DNA from: Clostridiales bacterium
GTDB taxonomy: Bacteria; Bacillota; Clostridia; Oscillospirales; Acutalibacteraceae
Direction of reading: 5' to 3'
Assembly (NCBI GenBank): GCA_019422525.1
Contig: JAHZDE010000013.1
Location: 1-64,000 of the forward strand
Length of the DNA: 64,000 nucleotides
Part shown: piece after piece, positions 1-8,092 of the stretch
How the letters are laid out: each line of letters opens with the position of its first letter
How positions within the stretch are numbered: the stretch's first letter is position 1
The notes under the pieces: model-generated
What the model saw: only the letters and a program-made list of their open reading frames with translations
What the model was told of the DNA's origin: nothing
Databases searched by the model: none
Program-made: the position numbers and the translations under genes

Positions 1-140
1 CATGGCGCACCGGCCGACCGGCTCCACACAGACAGATCGTATCCGTCTGCCTTATACTGCCCCGAGGGGGGCTTTCTTTGTCAAGGTGGGGGTCACATGA
101 TTCTATCCGGTTTTATAGATTGGCTTGTCTCGGCTTGGAA

Positions 141-389
141 TTATGTGAATTGAGGGCAGTCACAAACGATGGCCTGTATCAGCCGAATCTCCATACAACG
201 CTTCGTATAGGAGTCGACGCCTACGTAAGGCACTCCATTTTTGTCGTAGAGAGTACGTGTGCACAGGCGGTTCATGTAATCGTCATAGTGCCGGAGCACA
301 CGTTCAATGGCTTCGCAGTCGCCTTCGATGGCTGCGCGGATGACCGACATGGGAAGCAGGGCTTTTCCTTTATGGATGAATTCTGCCAT
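141..389 (-). CDS. Small helix-turn-helix protein of conjugative transposons (HTH_16-like)
   Basis: 82 residues. The pattern around residues 13-45, with an SVIRAAIEGDCEAIERVL core followed by a tyrosine-rich helix, is that of the small HTH proteins found beside sigma-like factors in Tn916-type and clostridial ICEs. Its start is preceded by a strong GGAGGGAGG run inside the end of the sigma-like gene, so the two are translationally linked. The likely role is regulation of element genes. The DNA target is unknown. Family placement is by eye. Confidence 0.75.
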   Translation of the reverse strand: MAEFIHKGKALLPMSVIRAAIEGDCEAIERVLRHYDDYMNRLCTRTLYDKNGVPYVGVDSYTKRCMEIRLIQAIVCDCPQFT

Positions 390-394
390 CTGGA

Positions 395-814
395 TCAGCC
401 TCCCTCCAATGCTTCGCGGAGCTGCTGCAATGCCTTCGCCCTGTGCCGTTGAATGGCACTACGAGACATACCCATAAGCTCGCCAATCTCGGTGTCGGTC
501 ATTTCCTGTGCAAAGCGCAGAATCAGGATGCTTTGTTCCAGCTCTGGGAGAGCGGAAAAGGCTTTGGCCACAGAGTCGCTTTCAATATGTAATTGGTAGC
601 CGTGTGTGGAGAATACTGTGCTTTCACAGGGATAGTGGTCTACGGTATAGAGGTGAGAAAGCTCTGCCGAAGACAGATCGTCCAGGGAAACCTGCCGTTT
701 CCGCTGGGCATTCTGGTTTCGCGAGTGAGCCCAATTTTCGTTTCGCAGCACTGTTTTACAATAAGAATCAAAACGGCACTGCGGACCGTAGTCCATGCAA
801 GTGATTTGCTTCAT
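395..814 (-). CDS. Sigma-70-like RNA polymerase sigma factor (region 4) of ICE regulation
   Basis: About 139 residues from the ATG at 814, which has AAGAAGG at good spacing; a GTG lies two codons upstream. The last 55 residues are a sigma region 4 helix-turn-helix: ALPELEQSILILRF, then MTDTEIGELMGMSRSAIQRH. The N-terminal part is short and lacks a clear region 2, as in the ICE-borne sigma-like proteins related to Tn916 ORF7. The probable role is switching on excision or transfer genes. It pairs with the HTH gene just downstream. Confidence 0.8.
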   Translation of the reverse strand: MKQITCMDYGPQCRFDSYCKTVLRNENWAHSRNQNAQRKRQVSLDDLSSAELSHLYTVDHYPCESTVFSTHGYQLHIESDSVAKAFSALPELEQSILILRFAQEMTDTEIGELMGMSRSAIQRHRAKALQQLREALEGG

Positions 815-1327
815 TTTCACCTTCTTTCTTGTAAGGCGTAGCTGATATATTCGGTTTAAACATCTTTTACTAATATAAATCCTGAGACACCATTTTTTGC
901 CCGCTAAATACGTTCTTTTTGAAATATTTTTAAAAATAATTTATCGGAGAAGCAAAAAACAGCAAAAGCGCCCGACCAGTCATTGACCAGTCGGACGCTC
1001 ATAACAATGAAAATCCTCTGAAAGAGGTCCATCACTATTGTGGCGCAATGGTCAATAACGACAAGTTGTAAGAAAGAACCACGGAGCGGCTAAAAGAACG
1101 TCGTTATCTTTGGGGAATCGCGCACAAATAGCGATTAGAATTTAGATAAATGTTGTTCTGTTACGCATATTGTAAGCTATCATACGAGTCGATTTATCGC
1201 TGAAAATGTCCATGCGAAAACATCTTTGAAAATATAATGATATTATCACTTTGACTTTATCTTTTGTGGGTAAAACGGGAAGGCACACGCATTGTATATA
1301 TGAAAGGGACGAAATAGAGCAAGCACA
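815..1327. other. Intergenic leader between the sigma-like gene and the mobilisation genes
   Basis: About 500 bases with no convincing gene. Contents seen: a long GU-tolerant hairpin on minus (967-999), a spaced inverted repeat with arms ATAACGAC (1054-1061) and GTCGTTAT (1101-1108), and a small inverted repeat AATCGC/GCGATT near 1115-1137. The rest is AT-rich. It lies between divergent regulatory and mobilisation genes, so promoters and part of oriT are expected here. I could not assign a clean -35/-10 pair. Confidence 0.4.
967..999 (-). terminator. Hairpin with T-tract in the leader of the sigma-like gene (attenuator or terminator)
   Basis: Read on minus, two 16-base arms pair along their whole length if three G-U pairs are allowed, and TTTTGCTGTTTTTTGC follows. 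That is the shape of an intrinsic terminator. The next gene on minus is the sigma-like factor at 814, while the genes further upstream are on plus. It is therefore more likely a leader attenuator for that gene than the end of an operon. The duplex also contains the direct repeat GACCAGT. Confidence 0.5.
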
Positions 1328-1391
1328 GCCAGTGAGTACCCACTGGCGATTTTTGGGGCTTTTAGGGGACCCGTATCCCTAAAACCCAAAA
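1328..1391 (+). other. Candidate oriT of element A: two adjacent inverted repeats
   Basis: First hairpin: GCCAGTG (1328-1334) with CACTGGC (1341-1347). Second: TTTTGGGGCTTTTAGGG (1351-1367) with CCCTAAAACCCAAAA (1377-1391), with two bulged bases. They sit about 50 bases upstream of MobC and relaxase, where mobilisation elements usually keep oriT. The nick site is not identified. An alternative is a terminator plus a leader structure for mobC. Confidence 0.45.
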
Positions 1392-1439
1392 TGCTTGCTG
1401 AGATCGTCCCAGACCCTTACAAGTCGGAGGATTTTGCGT

Positions 1440-1769
1440 ATGGTAAAGCGAAAGCGAGAGATTCAGATGAAGTTCTGGGTCACGGAGGAGGAAAAGCAGC
1501 TGATCGACAGGAAGATGCAGCTGGTTCCTACCCGGCGGTACGGTGCGTATCTCAGAAAAATGGCTATCGACGGTTATGTCATCCAGGTGGATACCACAGA
1601 CATCAAAGAGATGACAAAAGCCCTGTCGGCCATTGGACGGAACATCAATCAGATTGCCAAGCGGATCAATGCAGGAGGCCCTACCTATCAGGCGGACATA
1701 GAGGAAATCCGTGAAAGGATGGAACAGATATGGCAATTACAAAGACGCATCCTATTAAGTCAACGCTAA
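1440..1769 (+). CDS. MobC-family relaxosome accessory protein
   Basis: 109 residues from the ATG at 1440, preceded by GGAGG nine bases upstream. The N-terminus is basic (KRKREIQ), followed by the ribbon-helix-helix-like segment FWVTEEEKQLIDRKM and YLRKMAIDGY, then GRNINQIAKRIN, typical of MobC proteins that bind oriT and help the relaxase. The gene overlaps the relaxase start by 40 bases, indicating coupled translation. A diverged homologue with the same motif order is at 59588-59950 in element B. Confidence 0.88.
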   Translation: MVKRKREIQMKFWVTEEEKQLIDRKMQLVPTRRYGAYLRKMAIDGYVIQVDTTDIKEMTKALSAIGRNINQIAKRINAGGPTYQADIEEIRERMEQIWQLQRRILLSQR

Positions 1770-3079
1770 AAGCGGCCATTGACTATATCTGCAATCCCGA
1801 AAAGACGGATGGAAAGCTGCTGGTGTCTTCCTTTGGCTGTGCGGCGGAGACAGCGGACATTGAATTCTCCTGGACGCGGCGCCAATCCATCGAGAAGGGC
1901 ACCAATCTGGGCCGCCATCTGATTCAGGCGTTTGAACCGGGAGAAGTTTCCGCCGAAGAAGCCCATGAAATCGGTGTACAGCTTGCGCAAAAAATACTGG
2001 GCGGCAAGTACGAGTATGTACTTGCCACCCACATCGACAAGGGGCATATCCACAATCATCTGATTTTCAATGCAGTCAGCTTTATTGATCACAAACACTA
2101 CCACTCTAATAAGCGCAGCTACCATGAGATCCGCCGTGCCAGTGACCAGCTCTGCAAGGAGCATGGGCTTTCCGTTGTTGTTCCCGGAAGAGACAAAGGA
2201 AAAAGTTACATCGAACATCAGGCGGCGAAGAACGGCACCAGCTATAAAGCAAAACTACGGGCCGCCATCGACAGACTCCTTCCCACCAGTGTTGACCTGG
2301 AGGACTTGCTCCGGCGGCTCCAGCGGGAAGGATATGAGCTGAAACGCGGCAAATACATATCGGTCAGGGTGCCGGAGCAGACACGGTTTACCCGCCTAAA
2401 AACGCTGGGCGCAGACTATGCCGAGGATGCTTTAGCTACCCGTATCTCCCGCAAGCCTCACGGCCCCAGAAAGGCCGTACAGCGCCCCGGAAGACCCAAC
2501 CGGCTCATTGATATTCAGAACAATGTGAAAGCCCAGCAGAGCGCCGGATACAGGCATTGGGTGTCTGTTGAGAATCTCAAACGCTCTGCGGAGACACTAA
2601 ACTTCCTGACGGAGCATGGCATCGGCAGCTATGAAGAATTGATTGAGCGGTGTGACGCGGCGACAGCCGCTTCTGCCAGAATCAAAGCAGATATCCGGGC
2701 TACCGACGCAGCGATGGAGCGCTTGACACTTACCGCCAAATATGCGGCCACTTACCGGCAGCTCCGCCCGGTATATGACCAGTACCGGCAATCCAGAGAT
2801 AAGGAAAAATTCCTTCGTGGACATGAGAGTGAAATCATTCTGTTTGAAGCGGCAGCCAGAGAGCTGAAACGTCTGGACGCGGTTCCAGTTCCGGCAACCA
2901 AGCGACTCCATGCGGAGCTGGACGAACTCACCGCAAGACGAAATGCCCTGCGCGCTGAGCATAAGAAGGCACAACAGGAAGAAAAGGTATATGATACCCT
3001 GCGCAAAAACGTGGAAGATCTGCTGGACAAAGACCTGCCAGCCGAACCGGAAAAACAGCAAAAGAACGAACTGGAATGA
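1730..3079 (+). CDS. Relaxase/mobilisation nuclease (MobP type)
   Basis: 449 residues. The N-terminal relaxase domain has a likely catalytic tyrosine at residue 19 (AAIDYICNPEK) and the metal-binding histidine cluster HIHNH at 106-110. The C-terminal half is charged and helical. It nicks one strand at oriT and stays bound to the 5' end during transfer. It is translated from an ATG inside mobC. Its orientation is opposite to the transfer operon of the same element, unlike element B, where the relaxase is co-directional. Length is normal for the family. Confidence 0.92.
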   Translation: MAITKTHPIKSTLKAAIDYICNPEKTDGKLLVSSFGCAAETADIEFSWTRRQSIEKGTNLGRHLIQAFEPGEVSAEEAHEIGVQLAQKILGGKYEYVLATHIDKGHIHNHLIFNAVSFIDHKHYHSNKRSYHEIRRASDQLCKEHGLSVVVPGRDKGKSYIEHQAAKNGTSYKAKLRAAIDRLLPTSVDLEDLLRRLQREGYELKRGKYISVRVPEQTRFTRLKTLGADYAEDALATRISRKPHGPRKAVQRPGRPNRLIDIQNNVKAQQSAGYRHWVSVENLKRSAETLNFLTEHGIGSYEELIERCDAATAASARIKADIRATDAAMERLTLTAKYAATYRQLRPVYDQYRQSRDKEKFLRGHESEIILFEAAARELKRLDAVPVPATKRLHAELDELTARRNALRAEHKKAQQEEKVYDTLRKNVEDLLDKDLPAEPEKQQKNELE

Positions 3080-3140
3080 TGCAGTTTGTGTGCTTCGCCA
3101 GTCTTTTGAAATACGACTAGGCGCCGTCATTTTTTCTCGG

Positions 3141-3146
3141 TATAAT
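3141..3146 (+). promoter_or_regulatory. -10 box for a small ORF
   Basis: TATAAT 25 bases before the ATG at 3171, with GGAGG (3159-3163) between them. There is no good -35 at 17 bases (GGCGCC), so the promoter is only partly supported. Confidence 0.4.
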
Positions 3147-3170
3147 GGAAACGTGAATGGAGGTGTCACC

Positions 3171-3275
3171 ATGACAAGAGCTGCTGTCATCAAAGAGTTT
3201 TTCCGTAAGACAGTTCTTCCTATGGTCATCGCAGGACTGCTTCCAATATGCTTGCATGGCATTCAAGGCTTTTAG
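3171..3275 (+). CDS. Possible 34-residue hydrophobic peptide
   Basis: Short ORF starting ATG with GGAGG at seven bases. The peptide begins TRAAVIKEFFRK, then has a hydrophobic stretch TVLPMVIAGLLPICL and ends GIQGF. One potential membrane segment with a basic N-terminus resembles type I toxin peptides or small membrane peptides in general shape only. It lies alone between the relaxase and the restriction island. Coding status rests on the ribosome site and the TATAAT box. Confidence 0.35.
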   Translation: MTRAAVIKEFFRKTVLPMVIAGLLPICLHGIQGF

Positions 3276-3403
3276 GTAGTACAATAGTAGCCATATGAAC
3301 ACAATCTTCCTCGTTACAGAAAATCATCATACCGTCTCTGGCCGTCTCTGGAAAATCTGTTTAAATACTTTGAGGATACTAAGCGGCATTGTATAGCGAA
3401 AAA

Positions 3404-3459
3404 TTGACTGATAGGTATTGTTGTAAAACAATTTTCCAAATCAAGCGTTCGCTTGATTT
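3404..3459 (+). promoter_or_regulatory. Candidate promoter and perfect-palindrome operator of the restriction-modification operon
   Basis: TTGACT (3404-3409), 17-base spacer, then AACAAT (3427-3432), a weak -10. Just downstream lies a perfect inverted repeat, AAATCAAGCG (3438-3447), TT, CGCTTGATTT (3450-3459). A palindrome around the start of transcription upstream of an XRE gene suits autoregulation by a controller protein, as in many restriction-modification loci. Binding is inferred. Confidence 0.45.
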
Positions 3460-3549
3460 AGAGAGAATATCGTGATATCATATAAAAGTATGTCTTTACC
3501 ACAAAAGGTTAAAATTTTAAGCCTAAATAAACCAAACTGGAGGACAGCA

Positions 3550-3762
3550 GTGGCTATTAGGTATAAGAAACTTTGGCTTTTGCTTAAAAAGCGGAATCTC
3601 AAAAAGAAAGATCTTCAGAATATTGCTGATATAAGTTCAACTTCTATTACAAAGTTGGCAAAAGACGAAACCGTGCGAACGGATACGCTGGACAAAATCT
3701 GTCTTGCTCTTCAGTGTGATATATCTGATATCATGGAAATTGTTGAAGATGGGGAGGGATAA
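3550..3762 (+). CDS. XRE/Cro-type regulator, controller-like protein of the R-M island
   Basis: 70 residues from the GTG at 3550, chosen because GGAGGA lies five bases upstream; an in-frame longer version begins at 3472 without a ribosome site. A single HTH domain covers the protein: RYKKLWLLLKKRNLKKKDLQ, then ISSTSITKLAKDETV and LDKICLALQCDISDIM. This is the HTH_26-like type. It ends four bases before the first methyltransferase, so it leads that operon. It probably controls timing of methylation versus restriction. Confidence 0.8.
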   Translation: MAIRYKKLWLLLKKRNLKKKDLQNIADISSTSITKLAKDETVRTDTLDKICLALQCDISDIMEIVEDGEG

Positions 3763-3765
3763 ACA

Positions 3766-4506
3766 ATGAGTTGGTATAACATCCAAAACAGGGATTGTAT
3801 TGATGCTATGAAAAAAGTGAAAACTGGCTCGGTTGACCTGATTTTGACAGATCCCCCTTACAATCTTGGCATATTCATGAAAAATCGAGAAACAAATCTT
3901 AAACAGATGCGAAGTAACTTCTTTGGAAGTGCTGGGTGGGACAATCTTGAATTTGACGAATGGATTCAATCGATGGATGACTTCTTTTTTGAAGCCGCTA
4001 GAACAACCAAAGTTGGTGGTTCTATGATTATGTTTATGTCGCTCATTAAAATCGAAACTATAATAAAGCTTGCAGAAAAACATGGGTTTTACTATAAAAC
4101 CACAGGGATCTGGCACAAACTAAATCCAATGCCTCGAAATATGAATTTGCATTTCATTAATTCGACAGAAGCATGGCTGTATTTTGTATATAAAAAGCAT
4201 ACCGGCACCTTCAATAACGATGGAAAAGCAATTCACGACTTTTTCGAAACATCTGTTACTCCTGCGGGTGAAAGAAAGTTTGGAAAGCATCCCACGCAGA
4301 AGCCATTATCCTTGATGTCGCAATTTGTTCGTCTTCTTTCAAACGAAAATGATATTGTCATGGACCCGTTTATGGGAAGCGGAAGCTCTGGAGAAGCAGC
4401 CCTTGCCTTGAACCGGAATTTTATCGGTTGTGAAATCGATACTGACTATTTTAAAATAAGTAGTTTACGACTTTCATTACATGGAGAGCCAAAAGATGAG
4501 TTATAA
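3766..4506 (+). CDS. DNA methyltransferase, N6-adenine or N4-cytosine (beta-type order)
   Basis: 246 residues. The catalytic motif DPPYNLG is at residues 29-35 and the SAM-binding motif DPFMGSGSSGEAA near the C-terminus, the order of beta-group amino-methyltransferases. DPPY is commonest in N6-adenine enzymes, but N4-cytosine cannot be excluded. GKHPTQKPLSLM is the usual segment before the SAM motif. GGGAGG precedes the ATG. It overlaps the next methyltransferase by 11 bases. It should protect host DNA from the island's restriction enzyme. Confidence 0.92.
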   Translation: MSWYNIQNRDCIDAMKKVKTGSVDLILTDPPYNLGIFMKNRETNLKQMRSNFFGSAGWDNLEFDEWIQSMDDFFFEAARTTKVGGSMIMFMSLIKIETIIKLAEKHGFYYKTTGIWHKLNPMPRNMNLHFINSTEAWLYFVYKKHTGTFNNDGKAIHDFFETSVTPAGERKFGKHPTQKPLSLMSQFVRLLSNENDIVMDPFMGSGSSGEAALALNRNFIGCEIDTDYFKISSLRLSLHGEPKDEL

Positions 4507-5551
4507 AATTATTGATTTGTTTGCTGGTGTTGGCGGGCTTTCTCTTGGTTTTGAAATGGAAGGCTTTGACGTGGTTGTTGCGAATGAATATGATGCATCG
4601 ATTGCTAATGCGTATATAAAAAATCGGACAGCTCCTAACATGATAGTTGAAGATATTACAAAGCTTCCTATTGATGAAACATTTGGAAAGTATGTAGGGA
4701 AGATTGACGTTGTGGTAGGAGGGCCTCCGTGTCAAGGTTTTTCCCAAAAGGGGCAGCGAAAAACAATTAATGATCCCAGAAATTTTTTATTTAAGTATTA
4801 CGTAGATGTGGTAAAAACTGTTCGCCCTCGATATTTTGTTATGGAAAATGTTCCGAACCTTCTAACGACCGAGCACGGCTATTTCAAAAAAGAGGTATTT
4901 GAACTATTTGAATCGCTTGGATACGGTGTTGATGCGAAAGTCTTGTGTGCTGCTGATTATGGTGTACCACAGAATCGAAATAGAGCAGTTGTGATAGGAA
5001 AACTGCATGGAAAGTCTATTGGATTCCCGAAGCCATTAGAAATGCGAGTCACAATTTGGGATGCAATCAGCGATTTGAATTACTTGAATTCTGGAGAAGG
5101 AGAAGAAGTTCAGCGTTATCGGTTCGGTCCACAAAGTGCATACCAAGAGAATTTACGAAAGAATTCGAGCCTATTATATAACCATGTTGCAACCAACCAC
5201 TCAAAAATAGCGTTGGAGCGCTTGAAACTTATTCCCCCAAAAGGCGGAAAGGAATATTTACCAAAAGAACAGTTGACAAAATCTATATATAGTGGGACAT
5301 GGACACGCATGGATGCGGATGATATTTCAGTTACTATAACCACACGCTTCGATACACCATCGTCTGGCCGTTTTACACACCCATTTTTAGATCGAGCTAT
5401 CACCGTGCGCGAAGCAGCACGAATTCAGTCTTTCCCAGATACATTTATTTTTTATGGCAGCAAAACTTCACAAATGAAGCAAGTTGGGAATGCTGTTCCA
5501 CCATTACTGGCAAAGGCGATTGCAAAGCATATTAAACAAGATATGAAATAA
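4496..5551 (+). CDS. DNA (cytosine-5) methyltransferase
   Basis: 351 residues from the ATG at 4496, with GGAGAG eight bases upstream; an earlier ATG at 4481 is less well placed. Motif I is DLFAGVGGLSLGFE, the catalytic PCQ is at 78-80 with Cys79, ENV is near 115, QNRNRAVVIG is motif VIII and QVGNAVPPLLA is motif X. The gene is intact and ends at a bidirectional terminator facing mcrC. Two methyltransferases beside McrBC-type genes recall the LlaJI and BsuMI organisation, where methylation protects and an McrBC-like complex restricts. Confidence 0.93.
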   Translation: MSYKIIDLFAGVGGLSLGFEMEGFDVVVANEYDASIANAYIKNRTAPNMIVEDITKLPIDETFGKYVGKIDVVVGGPPCQGFSQKGQRKTINDPRNFLFKYYVDVVKTVRPRYFVMENVPNLLTTEHGYFKKEVFELFESLGYGVDAKVLCAADYGVPQNRNRAVVIGKLHGKSIGFPKPLEMRVTIWDAISDLNYLNSGEGEEVQRYRFGPQSAYQENLRKNSSLLYNHVATNHSKIALERLKLIPPKGGKEYLPKEQLTKSIYSGTWTRMDADDISVTITTRFDTPSSGRFTHPFLDRAITVREAARIQSFPDTFIFYGSKTSQMKQVGNAVPPLLAKAIAKHIKQDMK

Positions 5552-5587
5552 AAAAGCCAGCCGCACAAGAATGCGGCTGGCTTTTTT
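5551..5587. terminator. Bidirectional intrinsic terminator between convergent R-M operons
   Basis: AAAAAGCCAGCCGCA, loop CAAGAA, TGCGGCTGGCTTTTTT: a perfect stem flanked by A and T runs on both sides. It serves the plus methyltransferase operon and the minus mcrC gene, whose stop lies within it. Confidence 0.9.
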
Positions 5588-6815
5588 ACTTCAGCACGGA
5601 TATAAGATGAGCTCTAAATGGTTGCCATTTTAATGACAGCGAGAGATCAATCAATCTAATGCGGAGAATTTGGTGTATTCCATTTGCTAATTCAAATGAA
5701 TAGTCTCCAACATAGTTAAGTGAATCAGCGGCATGGGGATATAGCAAATATACAGCTTGTGTATGATCAAACGCTGTTCCATATGCGTTCATTTGGTAGA
5801 TATCCGACTCTTTTGCAAAGCCATGAAGCTGTTTCCATTTGGCATCCAGTATCGTAATTGCATTATTTCTTTTCAAAATAATATCGGGCCGTAAAAGAAC
5901 ATATTTTTTGCCAGATGTGCTTTTTAGAAGATATTTTTGGGCATATTGATATTTGACTTGATTCCCATAAATTTTACGATAGCAGCAATAAATATACTGC
6001 TCATAGAGTTTATTCATGTCAAACAACATAAATTGCACATCTTGGGCTCCTGCATTAAGGCTGGTAGACAAATTTTTTAGATAAAGCCTTGCAAAACATA
6101 CGGGAGATTGTATTCTTGCGTTTACAGAATTGAAGGTAATATTTTCCTTTAGAACACCGTTTCTTGAAATATTTTGGATATCGGAAAACTCAAGCAGCAA
6201 CTTTTTTATTTTATTACGGAGCTGGGAATTGTCAGTGTCGTTGAACATTTGATTTAGTGCACATAGAAGCAATTGGTTTATTTTATTGTCTTTCAGATAC
6301 TTCGAATAAGTACACTTAAACTTTGTGGGGAATTCTTCTGCTCTGTTAAATTGGTCCCTAAAATCGATTTTTCCGCGCAGGAGAGATTGGGTTTTAGTTA
6401 TCTTTACGTAATCCATAATCAATGATTCTTTTACATATTGTTCTATTAAAACAATATAATTGTAAATCATTAAATCCCGAAATCCGTAAGACTCTATTGA
6501 GACAGAAGCTCTCTGCGGAAGAGATAATGTAATATGATCGACTGTGCAGAGCATATTGACTAGAATTTTTCGATTTTGAAAGGCGCTCTCACAAAATGAA
6601 ATTTTGGGTAAAATTTCGATAGTAAGCCCTGGAAGATTGACAATTCCAACCCATTGTTGCGCAGCAACGTAATTGTTTCTCCTGATAAACACCGGAACGT
6701 CATGCACAAAAATATTTTGTAATTGTGTGGCGTCCTCAGAGGTTATATGATGCAATTGATCGTTTCTATGTTGCTTTATTGAAAGTCTTTCATATTCAAA
6801 GATGGTAATTTTCAT
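5586..6815 (-). CDS. mcrC: McrC-like nuclease subunit of McrBC-type restriction system
   Basis: 409 residues. The N-terminal part has the WVGIVNLPGLTIEILPKI segment usual in McrC. The C-terminal nuclease core reads LLRPDIILKRNNAITILDAKWK, giving the PD-(D/E)xK residues D and DAK. McrC binds the McrB ring and supplies cleavage. It starts six bases after mcrB, in the same operon as the LAGLIDADG-like gene. The strongly AT-rich base composition contrasts with the surrounding ICE genes, consistent with an inserted island. Confidence 0.9.
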   Translation of the reverse strand: MKITIFEYERLSIKQHRNDQLHHITSEDATQLQNIFVHDVPVFIRRNNYVAAQQWVGIVNLPGLTIEILPKISFCESAFQNRKILVNMLCTVDHITLSLPQRASVSIESYGFRDLMIYNYIVLIEQYVKESLIMDYVKITKTQSLLRGKIDFRDQFNRAEEFPTKFKCTYSKYLKDNKINQLLLCALNQMFNDTDNSQLRNKIKKLLLEFSDIQNISRNGVLKENITFNSVNARIQSPVCFARLYLKNLSTSLNAGAQDVQFMLFDMNKLYEQYIYCCYRKIYGNQVKYQYAQKYLLKSTSGKKYVLLRPDIILKRNNAITILDAKWKQLHGFAKESDIYQMNAYGTAFDHTQAVYLLYPHAADSLNYVGDYSFELANGIHQILRIRLIDLSLSLKWQPFRAHLISVLK

Positions 6816-6821
6816 AGCAAT

Positions 6822-8081
6822 TTAATTTTGATAGATTTGTACAAGTGATTCTGCAGTCAAGGTTGGATTTACAAAGAAATGCTTGACGGGTTCGATATTG
6901 TACTCACCTATATACGGAAACAAATCATCTGGAGAGAGTTCTGAATGGCAATATACCGCATTCTTTTTGAGCTCCCCGTCCATATTCAAAGAGTTAAAAA
7001 TGAGCTGAATCTTTTGGAGATCATCAAAGAAATACTCTTCAAGGAGCGGAACTACTTTATAGGTTATTACATTTGCAATATCTTGCACGTTCCGAACATT
7101 CATGAAATAGGCATGACCCAACATATGGTTTGCATCAAGAAGCAATTCTATGCGCTTATTGACTGTATCGAATAAACAAGCCAAATCAACACCATCAATG
7201 TTATTCGCATTGATACCATGTTGTGCAAGAACATCAACTAAAATATGTGAATTCGATGGGAAGGGCCTGAACTGGAATCTTCTTCTTAAAGCAATATCCA
7301 TCGCCGCAATAGATTTATCAGCAGAGTTCATTGTCCCGTATATATTAAGATTGTTTGGAACCGAAAAAATCTTCTTTGAATAAGGTAAAGTCGTTTCCAA
7401 CTCAGTTGGCTCACCTTTTCGTTTGTCTGGTTCAATCAAGCTAATGAGTTCGCCGAAGATTTCTGCGATGTTGCCACGATTGATTTCATCAATAAAAATA
7501 GCGTACAAATTTTCTGGATGAGCAGCGGCCACATTGCAAATTCGTTTAAATACGCCGTCTTTAGGTGAGTAGTCGAGTGTATGCGTTTGGACGTCATATG
7601 TTGGACGAATGCCTTCTACAAAATCCTCATATGAAAAAGATTGGTGAAATGTTACAAACTCAAAGCGTTTGTTTATAGCAGACTCGGACATATACTTCTT
7701 TATGAAATCGGGTTCAAAAGAAAATAAGGCGATTTTATCAACAAACCATTTTCCTTCTCTATGAGAAAAAATTTGTGGGACTTGACGCTCAATTAGACCT
7801 TTATGCCCCACCGAATGTGTCTCTAAGGTATCTGATGGTGTAAAATCGGTTAGGCCGAGATTAAGCGATGCAACTTTTTGGGAAATTTCTGCTGAATCCA
7901 TTAAGCGATTGCTTTGGAGCAATATCAAAGCAACTAACAGCCATTTTTCCGAATGATGCATATAGGTTTGGCGGATCGTATCGTCTTCGATGTTATAGTC
8001 AATGTAATCGCTCATCATTTTCTGCATAAAAAAGGTTTTTCCTGTACCGGGAGGGCCATAGAAAATAATGTTTTCTGCCAT
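6822..8081 (-). CDS. mcrB: McrB-like AAA+ GTPase
   Basis: 419 residues. Walker A GPPGTGKT is at 9-16, the McrB signature DEINRGN at 198-204, and GTMNSADKS near 250, followed by ALRRRFQF. The protein starts directly at the motor domain, so the usual N-terminal DNA-recognition domain is missing. Between Walker A and the FHQSFSYEDFVEG segment (145-157) there is an insertion of about 90 residues. It contains WLLVALILLQSNRLMDSAEI, which may form a winged helix. DNA recognition may come from this insert or from the upstream LAGLIDADG-like protein. Confidence 0.92.
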   Translation of the reverse strand: MAENIIFYGPPGTGKTFFMQKMMSDYIDYNIEDDTIRQTYMHHSEKWLLVALILLQSNRLMDSAEISQKVASLNLGLTDFTPSDTLETHSVGHKGLIERQVPQIFSHREGKWFVDKIALFSFEPDFIKKYMSESAINKRFEFVTFHQSFSYEDFVEGIRPTYDVQTHTLDYSPKDGVFKRICNVAAAHPENLYAIFIDEINRGNIAEIFGELISLIEPDKRKGEPTELETTLPYSKKIFSVPNNLNIYGTMNSADKSIAAMDIALRRRFQFRPFPSNSHILVDVLAQHGINANNIDGVDLACLFDTVNKRIELLLDANHMLGHAYFMNVRNVQDIANVITYKVVPLLEEYFFDDLQKIQLIFNSLNMDGELKKNAVYCHSELSPDDLFPYIGEYNIEPVKHFFVNPTLTAESLVQIYQN

Positions 8082-8092
8082 AATATCATTCC

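Noticed and set aside
1..140. Possible gene start (ATG on minus at position 3) and a TTGACA on minus near 90
   Set aside because: No ribosome site before the ATG, and the nearest TATAAG is 22 bases from the TTGACA. The window ends before any coding sequence can be judged.
3472..3549. Upstream extension of the XRE gene of the R-M island
   Set aside because: The first codons have no ribosome site, while the GTG at 3550 has GGAGGA at ideal spacing and starts at the HTH domain.
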